64,000 bases of DNA. Source: Prescottella equi (GTDB taxonomy: Bacteria; Actinomycetota; Actinomycetes; Mycobacteriales; Mycobacteriaceae). The notes below the pieces were generated by a model. That model saw only the letters and a program-made list of their open reading frames with translations, ran no database searches and was not told where the DNA came from. The stretch lies in the NCBI RefSeq assembly GCF_002094305.1, contig NZ_LWTX01000001.1, positions 930,001-994,000 on the forward strand. The letters run 5' to 3'. Shown here one piece after another: positions 1-10,200 of the stretch (position 1 is the stretch's first letter; each line of letters opens with the position of its first letter). A program made the translations under genes and the position numbers.

Positions 1-34
1 CTGTTCATCAACCAGTTCGTGTGGGAGTGGAAGC

Positions 35-1549
35 ATGTCTGTGGGCACCGTGCGGGATTCGCACGACGTGACGGCGAGCCGGAAGGACTGGCTCGGCCTC
101 GTCGTGCTCGCGTTCGCCGTGCTGCTCATCTCGGTGGACGCGACGGTCCTCGACCTCGCGCTGCCGTTCATCAGTGAGGATCTCGAGCCGAGCGGCACGC
201 AGTTGCTGTGGATCATCGACGTCTATTCGTTCGTGCTGGCGGGTCTGCTGGTGACGATGGGCACCCTCGGCGACCGGATCGGGCGCCGCCGCCTGCTGCT
301 GATCGGTGCGGCCGGCTTCGGCCTGGCGTCGTTGATCGCGGCGTGGTCGTCGAGTCCGGAGATGCTGATCGCGGCGCGTGTGCTCCAGGGTGTGTCGGGT
401 GCGACGCTGATGCCCGCGACCCTCGGGCTCATCCGCACGATGTTCGTCGACCCTCGTCAGCGGACCACCGCGATCGGCGTGTGGGGCGCGATGGCCGGTG
501 GCGGCGCGGCGGCCGGACCGCTGGTCGGTGGCTGGTTGCTCGAGCACTTCTGGTGGGGTTCGGTCTTCCTCGTCAACATCCCGGTCATGATCGGTCTCAT
601 CGCTCTCGGGCCGTTGGTGATTCCCGAGTCGAAGGATCCGGCCCCGGGCCGCTTCGATCTGGTGAGCGCCGGGCTGTCGATGCTGGCCATGGTGCCGATG
701 GTGTACGCGGTCAAGGAGACCGCGGTCCACGGGCCGAGTTGGGTACTCACCGCTGTCGGTGTCGTCGGACTCGCCGCGGGCTGGGCGTTCGTGCGCCGGC
801 AGAAGACGCTGGCCGATCCGATGATCGACCTGACGCTGTTCGCCCGGCCCGCGTTCTCGACGGCCGTCCTGACGAACCTGCTGTCCATCTTCGCGCTCGC
901 CGGCGTGCTGTTCTTCGGGTCGCAGTACCTGCAGTTGGTGCTCGACTACCGGCCGCTCGAGGCCGGACTGCTGATGCTGCCGGGAACCCTGGTCAGTGCG
1001 TTCGCCTCGCTGGCTGCGGCGTGGCTCGTCCGCCGCTGGGCGCCCAACCGGGTGCTGAGCATCGGTCTGGTGATCGCGGCAATCGGTGCCGCCGTCATGA
1101 TCGCACTGCAGCCGGACAGCGGCCCGCAGGCCTTCGTGATCGGATTCGTGCTCGCCGGCGCCGGTGTCGGTGTGGCGCTCACGTTGACGTCGGATCTGGT
1201 GGTGAGCTCGGTGGAGCCGGAACGTGCCGGTGCAGCGTCCGCGGTCTCCGAAACCGCATACGAACTCGGCGTGGCGCTGGGTGTGGCCATCCTCGGCAGT
1301 GTCGTACTGGCGATCTTCCGCCGCGGAATGGACGTCTCGGCCCTCACCCCCGATCAGGCGCACGTCGCGCAGGGCACGCTCGGTGGCGCTGTCGAGGTCT
1401 CCAAGGGGATGCCGGCGCCGCAAGCCGAGGCCTTCGTCGACGGGGCGCAGGCGGCCTTCGTCGACGGCATGCACATCGCGGCCGGCGCAACTGCGATCGT
1501 GCTCCTGATCACGGCAATCCTCGTGGCGCGCATGCTCGGCCGTCGCTGA
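35..1549 (+). CDS. MFS drug/proton antiporter, DHA2 (EmrB/QacA) type
   Basis: A 504-residue polytopic membrane protein that probably exports a drug-like or toxic compound in exchange for protons. Visible signatures are the DHA2 pattern: an N-terminal TVLDLALPFI helix, the cytoplasmic loop GDRIGRRR near residues 80-87, the antiporter-type stretch RVLQGVSGATLMPATLGLI around 115-133, and FLVNIPV near 178. Length and hydrophobic spacing fit a 14-helix member. The ATG at 35 follows a purine-rich GGAGTGGAAG. The gene is monocistronic in this view because a strong hairpin follows its stop. Nothing in the sequence identifies the substrate. The first 34 bases of the window are too short to assign. Confidence 0.9.
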   Translation: MSVGTVRDSHDVTASRKDWLGLVVLAFAVLLISVDATVLDLALPFISEDLEPSGTQLLWIIDVYSFVLAGLLVTMGTLGDRIGRRRLLLIGAAGFGLASLIAAWSSSPEMLIAARVLQGVSGATLMPATLGLIRTMFVDPRQRTTAIGVWGAMAGGGAAAGPLVGGWLLEHFWWGSVFLVNIPVMIGLIALGPLVIPESKDPAPGRFDLVSAGLSMLAMVPMVYAVKETAVHGPSWVLTAVGVVGLAAGWAFVRRQKTLADPMIDLTLFARPAFSTAVLTNLLSIFALAGVLFFGSQYLQLVLDYRPLEAGLLMLPGTLVSAFASLAAAWLVRRWAPNRVLSIGLVIAAIGAAVMIALQPDSGPQAFVIGFVLAGAGVGVALTLTSDLVVSSVEPERAGAASAVSETAYELGVALGVAILGSVVLAIFRRGMDVSALTPDQAHVAQGTLGGAVEVSKGMPAPQAEAFVDGAQAAFVDGMHIAAGATAIVLLITAILVARMLGRR

Positions 1550-1565
1550 TCCGTAACGCCACAGC

Positions 1566-1594
1566 GGCCCGCTCGATTGATGATCGAGCGGGCC
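1566..1594 (+). terminator. Hairpin terminator after the MFS gene
   Basis: Perfect 12-bp stem GGCCCGCTCGAT / ATCGAGCGGGCC with a 5-nt loop, 16 nt after the stop codon. There is no long U tract, as is common for actinobacterial terminators. Confidence 0.8.
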
Positions 1595-1999
1595 GTTCTC
1601 GTGTGCGCATCGAGTCACACGAGTAACGGGAATTATCAAGCGTCACAGCAGAGTAGGGCGCCAGCCCGCAGGCCTGCGCCGGTCCGCGTCGTTCCGGTCG
1701 AATACCTCTGGTGCGCAGCCAGTTTGGACTGCAGTACAAAGGTATGAATCTGCGGGTGAAATGGTTGAATCTTGCGCTATCACCCTGGCTTTTCACCCTC
1801 GGCACATCCCCTGCATGAAAAACACTGCGGTGCTTGTGTTTTCGCGAGGGTGAGCGCTCGGGTGAATCAGTTCGGGGCGCTCCCGGGATGAAGGACGTGT
1901 ACTACCGATTGTGTTTGTATGTCCCGCGTCGGGGTGATTGTCCATGTCATCCATCGCTCGCAGCCGAATCCGGCCGGGCGTCCATAAGAAGGGCCTCAA
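1595..1999 (+). promoter_or_regulatory. Leader/promoter region of the first giant surface gene
   Basis: About 400 bp without a convincing gene. It holds a short inverted repeat (AAAACAC at 1819-1825, GTGTTTT at 1836-1842), several TATG/TGTATG motifs that could be -10 boxes, and a good ribosome site AAGAAGGG at 1986-1993 ahead of the ATG at 2000. The long AT-poor leader suggests a regulated 5' UTR, but I recognise no known riboswitch. Confidence 0.3.
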
Positions 2000-4900
2000 A
2001 TGGTGAGGTTGAGCGGCGCCCTGCGCAGGGGCGTCATCCGAACTGTGGTCATGGCCATGTTGGCCGCCATGGTCACGATTACGACCGCAACGGTCGGGGC
2101 GGGGACCGCGGCAGCGGCAGTGGCGCTGAGTTGTGATGCGCTTTACGCGGTCAACAACAACGATTCCAACGCGTACCGGATCGATCCGGCCGACGGTGCG
2201 CCGACTAAGGACTTCAAGCTCTTGTCCACGACCCCCAACCAGTTGGGAATCGGGGCCGGCGGGGCGTATGCCGTCTATACGGGCCCGGATTCAAAGAACA
2301 GTCCCAAGATCTTCAAGTACGACGCCCTCACCGGCGCCACCTCCTCTGTGGACCGGCCAGATGGCTACGCCACGCAGCAAGGGGCCGTGAACCCGAGCAA
2401 CGGTCTGTACTACTTCGGCGGATACGACAACGGTGCGTTCAAGTACAGGGTCTACGACCCCAGTACAAATATGCCGTTGACGGGCGACGTGAAGGTCACC
2501 GTCACCCCGGCACCGGGGTCAAGGCAGACAAACGGCGACATCGCGTTCGATGCAGTCGGCAACCTGTACATCGTTTCCTCGAGTAGCAGCGACGGGCTTG
2601 TGTACTCGGTGCCCGGGCCGGTCGCTGCAGGTTCTGTACTGACGGGAACGGGGATTACGGCCAAGGCGGCAGGCTTCGCCAACGCGACCTCCGCGGCGTT
2701 CGGCCCTGATGGCTACTTGTACGTCGGCAGGACTGGAAGCTCCGATTTGACGCGGCTCAACCCAGCGACCGGTGCGACCGTCACGACTCTGCGCAGCATG
2801 GGAATGTACGACCTCGGCTCGTGCAGTGACCCGTACTCGATCGAGCTACGCAAGGACCTTCCGGCGGGTCGTGCCGCGGATGGTGACCAGTTCTTGCTCG
2901 AGGTAACCGGCGGCGGAGTCAGTACTGGCAATACGGCAACGACCACGGGAAATACCACAGGTATCCAGTCGGTCAAGGTTGGACCGCTCCTGGGACTTCC
3001 CGGTACCGAGTACACCATCAAGGAGACGGCGAAGAACGGTGCTGATCTCGCCAACTACAACGTGACCTGGCAGTGCCTCGACGCGAAGACCAACGCGAAG
3101 CTGTCGAGCGGCACCGGGGCATCCGGCAAGATGTCGCTTCCCAGTACGAAGGGTGGCGCGAGTGTCGTCTGCACCTTCACGAACGGCTCACTGAAGTCCG
3201 GCCTGGCGCTGGAGAAGACGGCTGCGCCGAACACCGCAGCCGACTTCACGGTCGGCAACACGATCACCTACAGCTTCAAGATGACCAACACCGGCGATGT
3301 GACGTTGAAGGACGTCAAGCCGGTCGAGAAGGACTTCTCCGGTAAGGCGAAGATGTCCGACTTCTCGTGCCCTGAGGGCGCGAAATCGTTGGCCGCCAAG
3401 GCTTCCGTGACGTGCACCGCGACGTACGTGCTCCAGCAGGAGGACATCGACCGCGGCACCGTCGACAACACCGCGATCGCGACCGGCACCGATCCGGGTG
3501 GCAAGGCGGTGAACTCCGCCGAGTCCAAGGTGCCGCTGAAGGGTGGTCCGGCCACGCCCGGCATCTCGATCGTGAAGTCCGCGTCGCCGAAGGATGCAGA
3601 GAGCTACAAGCTCGGTCAGACGATCAAGTACAGCTTCAAGATCACCAACACCGGTGACGTGACGCTGCGGAACGTCGGGGTGAACGAGGGCGCGTTCACG
3701 GGCGCCGGTCCGTTGTCGGCGGTCGAGTGCCCCGACACGGCGAAGGCGCTCGGGCCGAAGGCATCGGTGACGTGCACCGCGGAGTACACGCTGACGCAGA
3801 AGGACATCGACAACGGCAGGATCGAGAACACCGCGACCGCGACGGGCACGCCGCCGGGCACGGACACGCCGATCGTGTCCCCGCCGGGCAAGGAGATCGT
3901 CGAGGGCAATCCAGCCCGGTCACTGTCTCTCGTGAAGGACGCATCGCCGTCGACCACCGCGGATTACAAGGTGGGCCAGGAGATCTCGTACACCTTCCTG
4001 ATCAAGAACACGGGCGACGTGACGCTCACCGACGTGCATCCGAACGAGACGAAGTTCTCGGGTTCGGGCGACATGTCGACGTTCGATTGCCCCGCAGGGG
4101 CGGCGTCGCTGGCGCCGGGTGCGTCGGTGACCTGCACGGCGAAGTACACGCTGACGCAGGCCGACATCGATGCCGGCAAGCTGGAGAACACCGCGACCGC
4201 GACGGGTACGCCGCCGTCGGGTGAGCCGGTCACCTCGAAGCCGTCGGACAAGACGCTCTCGGGCGAGCCGAAGCCCGCGATCGCCCTGGAGAAGTCGGCG
4301 TCGCCGACGGACCCGGACAAGTTCGCGGTGGGCGAGACCGTCACCTACAGCTTCACGATCACCAACACGGGCAACGTGACACTGAAGGACGTGCGTCCGA
4401 ACGAGACCGCCTTCACGGGTGAGAGCAGCAGGATCTCGGCGTTCGACTGCCCGGATGCCGCGAAGTCGCTGGCACCCAACGAATCCGTGACGTGCACCGC
4501 CACGTACACGCTCGACCAGGCGGACGTGGACCGGGGCAAGCTCGACAACGCCGCGACGGCGACGGGCACTCCGCCATCGGGTGGTCCTGTCACGTCCGAC
4601 GAGGACGACGCGAAGCTGACGGGTAACCAGAAGCCGAACCTCGAGATCGTCAAGACAGCGTCGCCCAAGGGTGTCTCGGACTTCAAGGTCGGCCAGAAGG
4701 TCACCTACACATTCGACGTCACCAACACGGGCAACCAGACCCTGACGGACGTCAAGGTCGTCGAGGGAGCGTTCTCCGGCAGCGGTGAGCTCTCCGACGT
4801 GTCCTGCCCGGAGGAAGTGAAGTCCATGGCGCCGGGTGCCGAGGTGTCGTGCACCGCAACGTACGAGCTGACGCAGAAGGACATCGACGCCGGCAAGCTC

Positions 4901-6778
4901 GACAACGTCGCGACCGCGGTCGGCACGCCCCCGGGCGCCGACACCCCGATCGAGTCCCCGCAGGACGAGGAGAACCTCGCCGGTGATCCCCAGGCGGGAC
5001 TGAAGCTCGAGAAGACCGCGGAACCGCGGGAGAACGTCCAGGTGAACGACACCGTCACCTACAAGTTCACGATCACCAACACCGGTGATCAGACCCTGAA
5101 GGACGTCGGCGTCAAGGAGAACGAGTTCTCCGGCAAGGGAACGCTGTCCGCGATCAGCTGCCCGGACGATGCGAAGGAGCTGAATCCCGGGAAGTCGGTG
5201 ACCTGCGAGACCACCTACACGTTCACGGTCGAGGACATGAACGTGGGCAGGGTCGAGAACACTGCCACGGCGACGGGTACCCCGCCGTCGGGAACGCCGA
5301 TCGAGTCCGATCCGTCGGACGTCGACGTGACCGGTGCGCAGGCGCCCCAGCTCGAGGTCGTGAAGTCGGCCTCACTGACGAGCCTGGACGGTTTCAAGGC
5401 CGGCGCGAAGGTGAAGTACTCGTTCGCGGTCACCAACACGGGCAATGTCACGGTGGCGAACGTCTCGATCAAGGAAGGCGACTTCTCCGGTACCGGCGAG
5501 ATCACCGATCTCTCGTGCCCGGAGGAGGCGAAGTCGCTGGTTCCGGGTGCGCAGGTGACCTGCACGGCGCTGTACGAGCTGACCCAGGCCGATGTCGATG
5601 CCGGCAAGGTGGAGAACACGGCCACCGCGATCGGCACGCCACCGGGTACCGAGGAGCCGATCGAGTCCCCGCCGTCGGACGGCGGCATCGAGGGCAACCC
5701 GAACCCGGACCTGTCGATCGTGAAGACTGCGTCGATCTCCGACTCGTCCGACTTCACGGTGGGCAAGGAGATCACCTACTCGTTCGTGATCACGAACACC
5801 GGTGACGTCACGCTCACCGACGTTCGCCCGAACGAGAAGTCGTTTACCGGATCCGGGCCGATGTCCGATCCGGTCTGCGAGGCGGGCGCGAGCGCGCTGG
5901 CGCCCAACGACGCGGTGACCTGCACCGCGAACTACACGCTGACGCAGGCCGACATCGATGCCGGAACGCTCGACAACGTCGCGACCGCGACCGGCACCCC
6001 GCCGGGCAAGGAGCCGATCGAGTCGCCGGAGTCGCAGGTGGCGCTGCCGGGCCATCCGCACCCGGGCATCAGCATCGTCAAGAAGGCGAACCCGCGCGAG
6101 AAGGTGAAGCTGGGTCAGGAGGTGACCTACCGGTTCGTGATCACCAATGTCGGAGACGTGACCCTGAAGGACGTCACCGTGAACGAGGGCGACTTCACGG
6201 GCACCGGCACGATGTCGGCGATCACCTGCCCCGACAAGGCGAAGTCGCTGGCGCCGAAGGACTCGGTGGCATGCACCGCGACCTACGTCGTGACGCGGGC
6301 CGACGTGAAGAACGGACGCATCGACAACGTCGCGACCGCATCGGGCACGAACCCGAAGGGCGACGAGGTGGTGTCGGAGCCGTCGAACGAGACGGTGACA
6401 CCGGACAAGTCGAGCTTCCCAGGTCTGATCATCATCCCGATCATCCCGGGGCTCCTGACGGGCTCGCTCGGCTCGACCGGGTCGACCGGACCTGCGGGCG
6501 AGCCGGCGGGTACGGACACGCCGGTCATCGACGGCAACCCCACCGGTGAAGGCAACCAGCCGGGACAGGGGGGCGCGGAGTCGGGCACGGACGCCGAGAC
6601 CCAGGCCTCGAATCCCAAGGGCGGGCTGATCGACTCCGGTCTGGGCGCCGACGGTGACGGCGGGCTGAACTCCGGTCTCGTCGCCGGCGGACTGGCACTG
6701 CTGATCGCCGCAGGCGGTGTGCTGGTTGTGGCACTGCGCAGGCGCAGGGCCGAGGACGGTGATGTCACGGACCTGTGA
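2000..6778 (+). CDS. Giant secreted surface protein with nine DUF11/DUF7507-type repeats
   Basis: A 1592-residue exported protein. Residues 1-40 form a signal peptide (RR-containing n-region, long hydrophobic core, cleavage near the AAAA stretch). Residues about 42-280 look like a DUF6923-type beta-propeller beginning CDALYAVNNND. A prealbumin-like segment at about 281-395 carries the YTIKET motif. Nine tandem repeats of about 119 residues follow (400-1470), each with I/LxKxASP, TNTGDVTL, a Cys...VTCTxxY pair and ENTATATGTPP. A Gly/Ser/Thr-rich linker starts with GLIIIPIIPG. The end is a hydrophobic helix and an RRRR tail. There is no LPXTG; LIDSG and LNSG near the helix are the only weak sorting-like motifs. 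It is likely a long stalk or adhesin at the envelope. Its partner gene and two sortases lie downstream. Confidence 0.85.
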   Translation: MVRLSGALRRGVIRTVVMAMLAAMVTITTATVGAGTAAAAVALSCDALYAVNNNDSNAYRIDPADGAPTKDFKLLSTTPNQLGIGAGGAYAVYTGPDSKNSPKIFKYDALTGATSSVDRPDGYATQQGAVNPSNGLYYFGGYDNGAFKYRVYDPSTNMPLTGDVKVTVTPAPGSRQTNGDIAFDAVGNLYIVSSSSSDGLVYSVPGPVAAGSVLTGTGITAKAAGFANATSAAFGPDGYLYVGRTGSSDLTRLNPATGATVTTLRSMGMYDLGSCSDPYSIELRKDLPAGRAADGDQFLLEVTGGGVSTGNTATTTGNTTGIQSVKVGPLLGLPGTEYTIKETAKNGADLANYNVTWQCLDAKTNAKLSSGTGASGKMSLPSTKGGASVVCTFTNGSLKSGLALEKTAAPNTAADFTVGNTITYSFKMTNTGDVTLKDVKPVEKDFSGKAKMSDFSCPEGAKSLAAKASVTCTATYVLQQEDIDRGTVDNTAIATGTDPGGKAVNSAESKVPLKGGPATPGISIVKSASPKDAESYKLGQTIKYSFKITNTGDVTLRNVGVNEGAFTGAGPLSAVECPDTAKALGPKASVTCTAEYTLTQKDIDNGRIENTATATGTPPGTDTPIVSPPGKEIVEGNPARSLSLVKDASPSTTADYKVGQEISYTFLIKNTGDVTLTDVHPNETKFSGSGDMSTFDCPAGAASLAPGASVTCTAKYTLTQADIDAGKLENTATATGTPPSGEPVTSKPSDKTLSGEPKPAIALEKSASPTDPDKFAVGETVTYSFTITNTGNVTLKDVRPNETAFTGESSRISAFDCPDAAKSLAPNESVTCTATYTLDQADVDRGKLDNAATATGTPPSGGPVTSDEDDAKLTGNQKPNLEIVKTASPKGVSDFKVGQKVTYTFDVTNTGNQTLTDVKVVEGAFSGSGELSDVSCPEEVKSMAPGAEVSCTATYELTQKDIDAGKLDNVATAVGTPPGADTPIESPQDEENLAGDPQAGLKLEKTAEPRENVQVNDTVTYKFTITNTGDQTLKDVGVKENEFSGKGTLSAISCPDDAKELNPGKSVTCETTYTFTVEDMNVGRVENTATATGTPPSGTPIESDPSDVDVTGAQAPQLEVVKSASLTSLDGFKAGAKVKYSFAVTNTGNVTVANVSIKEGDFSGTGEITDLSCPEEAKSLVPGAQVTCTALYELTQADVDAGKVENTATAIGTPPGTEEPIESPPSDGGIEGNPNPDLSIVKTASISDSSDFTVGKEITYSFVITNTGDVTLTDVRPNEKSFTGSGPMSDPVCEAGASALAPNDAVTCTANYTLTQADIDAGTLDNVATATGTPPGKEPIESPESQVALPGHPHPGISIVKKANPREKVKLGQEVTYRFVITNVGDVTLKDVTVNEGDFTGTGTMSAITCPDKAKSLAPKDSVACTATYVVTRADVKNGRIDNVATASGTNPKGDEVVSEPSNETVTPDKSSFPGLIIIPIIPGLLTGSLGSTGSTGPAGEPAGTDTPVIDGNPTGEGNQPGQGGAESGTDAETQASNPKGGLIDSGLGADGDGGLNSGLVAGGLALLIAAGGVLVVALRRRRAEDGDVTDL
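3197..6409 (+). repeat. Nine tandem protein-coding repeats of about 357 bp
   Basis: The repeats encode DUF11/DUF7507-type beta domains and have diverged in DNA, so they are old duplications rather than recent slippage. Each repeat keeps two cysteines about 14-18 residues apart (18 in total), a lysine in the first strand and an (E/D)N(T/V)A motif near the end. Confidence 0.85.
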
Positions 6779-6797
6779 TGAACCCTGACGATTGACG

Positions 6798-6831
6798 GGG
6801 TGGCCCGAGACGGAATCGTCTCGGGCCACCC
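6798..6831 (+). terminator. Strong hairpin terminator after the first surface gene
   Basis: Perfect 14-bp stem GGGTGGCCCGAGAC / GTCTCGGGCCACCC around a 6-nt loop, 19 nt after the stop. It indicates the two giant genes are transcribed separately. Confidence 0.85.
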
Positions 6832-7297
6832 TTGCTTCGGCTCGCCCCGTCGGGCAATCGGGTGGCGCCTTCGCCCCGCTTCGGCTGGCGGCTGCGGACC
6901 GGTTGCGGCACAGTGGTGTACGACACACTTCGCTGCATCGACCGCCCTCGGAGCGAGGGGTCTCCGGTGGACCGCGAAGGTGTGCGGTGGGTCACCTTTC
7001 GGCCGAGAGGTGGATGATTTCGAGGGTGAGATTCCGATCGGCACGCAAGTGTCCGGTCATCGCCGGTCCGTGTCGATCGGATCGCGGCGCAACTCCGAAT
7101 TGATCAGCAGCGCATGCCATTTCGTTATGACTGCGCGCTCGCGCCCGTGACCCCATCCCCGGTGTGAACGAGTTTCTGTGTCACTTTTCGTGTCATCACT
7201 TCGTGTATATGAGGTGTTTGTCCTGTTTCCGTAGTCGGTCGCCGGCCCCTCGTCAGGCGTGCGGCAAATCGGATGTGTCGAACGAGAGGTGTCCTTC
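6832..7297 (+). promoter_or_regulatory. Intergenic region and promoter of the second surface gene
   Basis: About 466 bp with no convincing gene. GTATAT at 7205-7210 is a plausible -10 box without a clear -35. It is preceded by spaced repeats of GTGTCA (7177-7182 and 7190-7195). GAGAGG at 7284-7289 is the ribosome site for the ATG at 7298. Confidence 0.3.
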
Positions 7298-10200
7298 ATG
7301 CGTAAACGTGTGTTCCTGCGTCGTGCCGGAGGGGAGGTGGTGTCACGGTGGGCGGCGCTCGGGATGATCTTTGCGGTTCTGACTCTGGTCTTATCCTCGT
7401 TCTCCATCGCCCCGATGGCCTCGGCGAACCCGAGCGAAACATCGACCACTTCCGCTCCGACGCGCACCGCCGAGAGCTCGCCCTCGACGACGGGACAGAG
7501 CTCCGCTCCGATCGCACCGACGACCACGACCAAGGCGCCGACGACCACCACGTCGCAGGCGCCGGTGACCACGACGACGGCCCCGGCCGAGTCGACGTCG
7601 CCGGTGACCACGACGAGCGTGCCGACCACGACGGCGCAGCAGCGTGCCGCAGCCGTCACCCCGCGCGGAGTCAACGACAAGATCACCGTCGAGATCACCG
7701 ACGTCCAGGTCGAGGGGGCGAACGGCCAGCAGATCAAGGTCGGCGATTCCGTCTCGGTGAAGGGCAAGTGGGACGCGCGGACCGCCGCTCCTCAGCCCGG
7801 CGACCAGTTCACCGTCCGGTTCCCTGAGGTCCTCAAACTCGACGCCAACCCCAGGATCGATCTGGTCGGCGACGGCACTGTCTGGGGCACCTGCGAGTTG
7901 GTGGCCGCCACCAACCTCATGACCTGCGTGCTCACCGATGCGGTGGCGGACAAGCCCGAAGACGTCTACGGCGACTTCGAGGTCTACACGAAGGCAGTTG
8001 CCTACACCACGGCCGAGGACGTTGATTTCGTCCTCAACGGCGAGTTCACGCAGTCGTACCCGCTGCCCGGCGGTGGCGGCATCAGCGACGGCAAGGATCT
8101 CGGCGCTGCCAAGAAGTCCGGAAAGCTGCAGTCGGACAAGCAGGCCGTGCGGTGGACCATCGACATTCCCGGCAAGGACCTGGCCGCTCTGGACGCAGCC
8201 GGTACCGGTTCGGTGACCCTGAACGACGCGCTCTCGGCCAACATGAAGCTCTGCGACACCGGTCGGCTCAACGCGACGCTGCAGTCCGGTCGCCCGGGCG
8301 ACCTGAAGGCGGTCAGCGGTGGCGTCACCGTCACCCAGGATGCCGCGGGCGAACCCGTCTCGATCGCGCTCACGAACGGCAAGGCATTCGACAGCAACCT
8401 GCTGTACCGGATCGAGTACACCTCGTGCACGGCCAGTGGACAGGTGGACCCGGTCGGAACCGTCTACGACAACGCCGTGACGATCGGCAACAAGGACGTG
8501 CCGTCGACCGGCGTCGGCCAGGACTGGACGCCGCAGACCGCGCCGTCGAAGTCCGGCAGCCTGGACAAGGGCAAGCGCTACAAGGAGGCGGCCTGGACCA
8601 TCATGGTCCCCGGCACGTTCATCGCCGGCAGCGCCGACCATACGGTGTCCATCGCCGACACCCTCACGGGCAACCACGCCGTCTGCGCGACGGGGCTCGT
8701 CGTGAAGATCGCCAAGGCGAACTACCTGCCCGACGCCAGCGGCAACAGCCCCGGGCGGACGGATGTCACCGGCCAGTTCACGATCGATGTCGATGCCGCC
8801 CCCGGCGCCAAGGACATCAGTGTCACGATCACGCCGAAGGACGTCGCCGCGTTCGACCCCGAGCAGTACTACTACGTGAGCTACCGGACCTGCCTCACCG
8901 AGGACAGGGTCCCGGACAACACCGAGGTCTTCGCCAACTCGGCGAGCCTCAACGGCCGCCCCCCGGTCACCGCTTCGGTGAGGGGCCCCGAGTTCAAGAG
9001 CGGCAAGAGCGGCCAGCTCAACACCACCGAGCGTGATGTTGCCGGTGAGAAGCAGCCGGCCGGCACCACCCTCGACTGGAAGGTGGAGATTCCCGGACGT
9101 CACCTCGAAGGCCTGACGGAACCGGCGGTCATCAGTGACACCTTCTCGGGCACCCTGACCGTCTGCGACGTCGGCAACGACATCAAGGCAAACCTCAATC
9201 TCCGGGTGATCGCGCGGGACTTCCTCGGCGACAAGGCTGTTGCCGAGCGGGACCTCACCGCCACCACCGGCGTCGTGCGCACGGCCGGCGGGGTCGACTT
9301 CACCCTGCCGTTGGAGGAGTACGACCGTGAGACCCGGTACTACATCGACTACACCCTCTGCACCGCCAGCGGTGGTCTCGACGGGCGTGGCACGGTGTAC
9401 GGAAACTCGCTCACCTACCAGGGCCGCGATGCCATCACGAGCAGCGTCCGACAGGAGTGGGGTGGCGGCGGCACCGGCACCGGCGTCTCGCGCGGCTCGT
9501 TCTCGCTGCTGAAGGAGGTCGCGTCCTTCTCCAAGCCGTTCCCGCAGAGCACCGAGTTCACCGTCAAGGTCGAGGAGTTCGCTCCCGGTAAGAACCCGGC
9601 GACCGACAAGCCGGACAGCTCGTACAACGTCAAGGTGAAGGCGGACGGCACACCCGTCAGCGGAGTCAACCCCCGCGGTACCGGTTGGCAGATCCGCCTG
9701 TCCGAGATCGATCTGCCCACCGTCGACGGCGTCTACTTCGAGCAGGGCAAGTTCCGTCCGGCAGAGGGCGTGACCCTGAACGCGGATCAGACCCAGGCGG
9801 TCGTGACCATTGAACCGAAGACCAACATCGGTGTCACCCTGGTCAACAACGCCGTCCTGGGCAAGGCGACGATCACCAAGGCCGTCGTGGGTGACGGGCT
9901 CGGCGGTCTCACCGGCAACGAGTCCTTCGTCATCGACGCACACATCGCCGACGACGACGACACCACCGGCGACGAGGTGCGCCAGTTCACCCTGCGGAAT
10001 GGCCAGCACTTCGAGTTGGCAGATCTGCCCATCGGAGCGAAGGTCACCTTCTCGGAGGTACTGCCGCTGAACACCGATCGGGTGACGTGGTCGGCACCGG
10101 TGATCGAGCCGAAGACGCTCACCATCGGCACCGATGCCACGGCGAACAGGGTCTCCGTCACCAACGAGGCCAAGGTCACCATGGGCACCTTCGCGGTCAG

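Noticed and set aside
1-34. Tail of an upstream gene at the left edge
   Set aside because: The fragment is too short, and no frame shows a convincing stop or recognisable sequence.
1741-1999. Possible ydaO-type (c-di-AMP) riboswitch before the first surface gene
   Set aside because: GGGTGAATC and a GGG/CCC pair are present but the remaining conserved blocks are not; no defensible match.
7259-7297. GTG at 7259 as start of the LPXTG adhesin
   Set aside because: No ribosome site; GAGAGG lies correctly before ATG 7298, which also gives a normal signal peptide.
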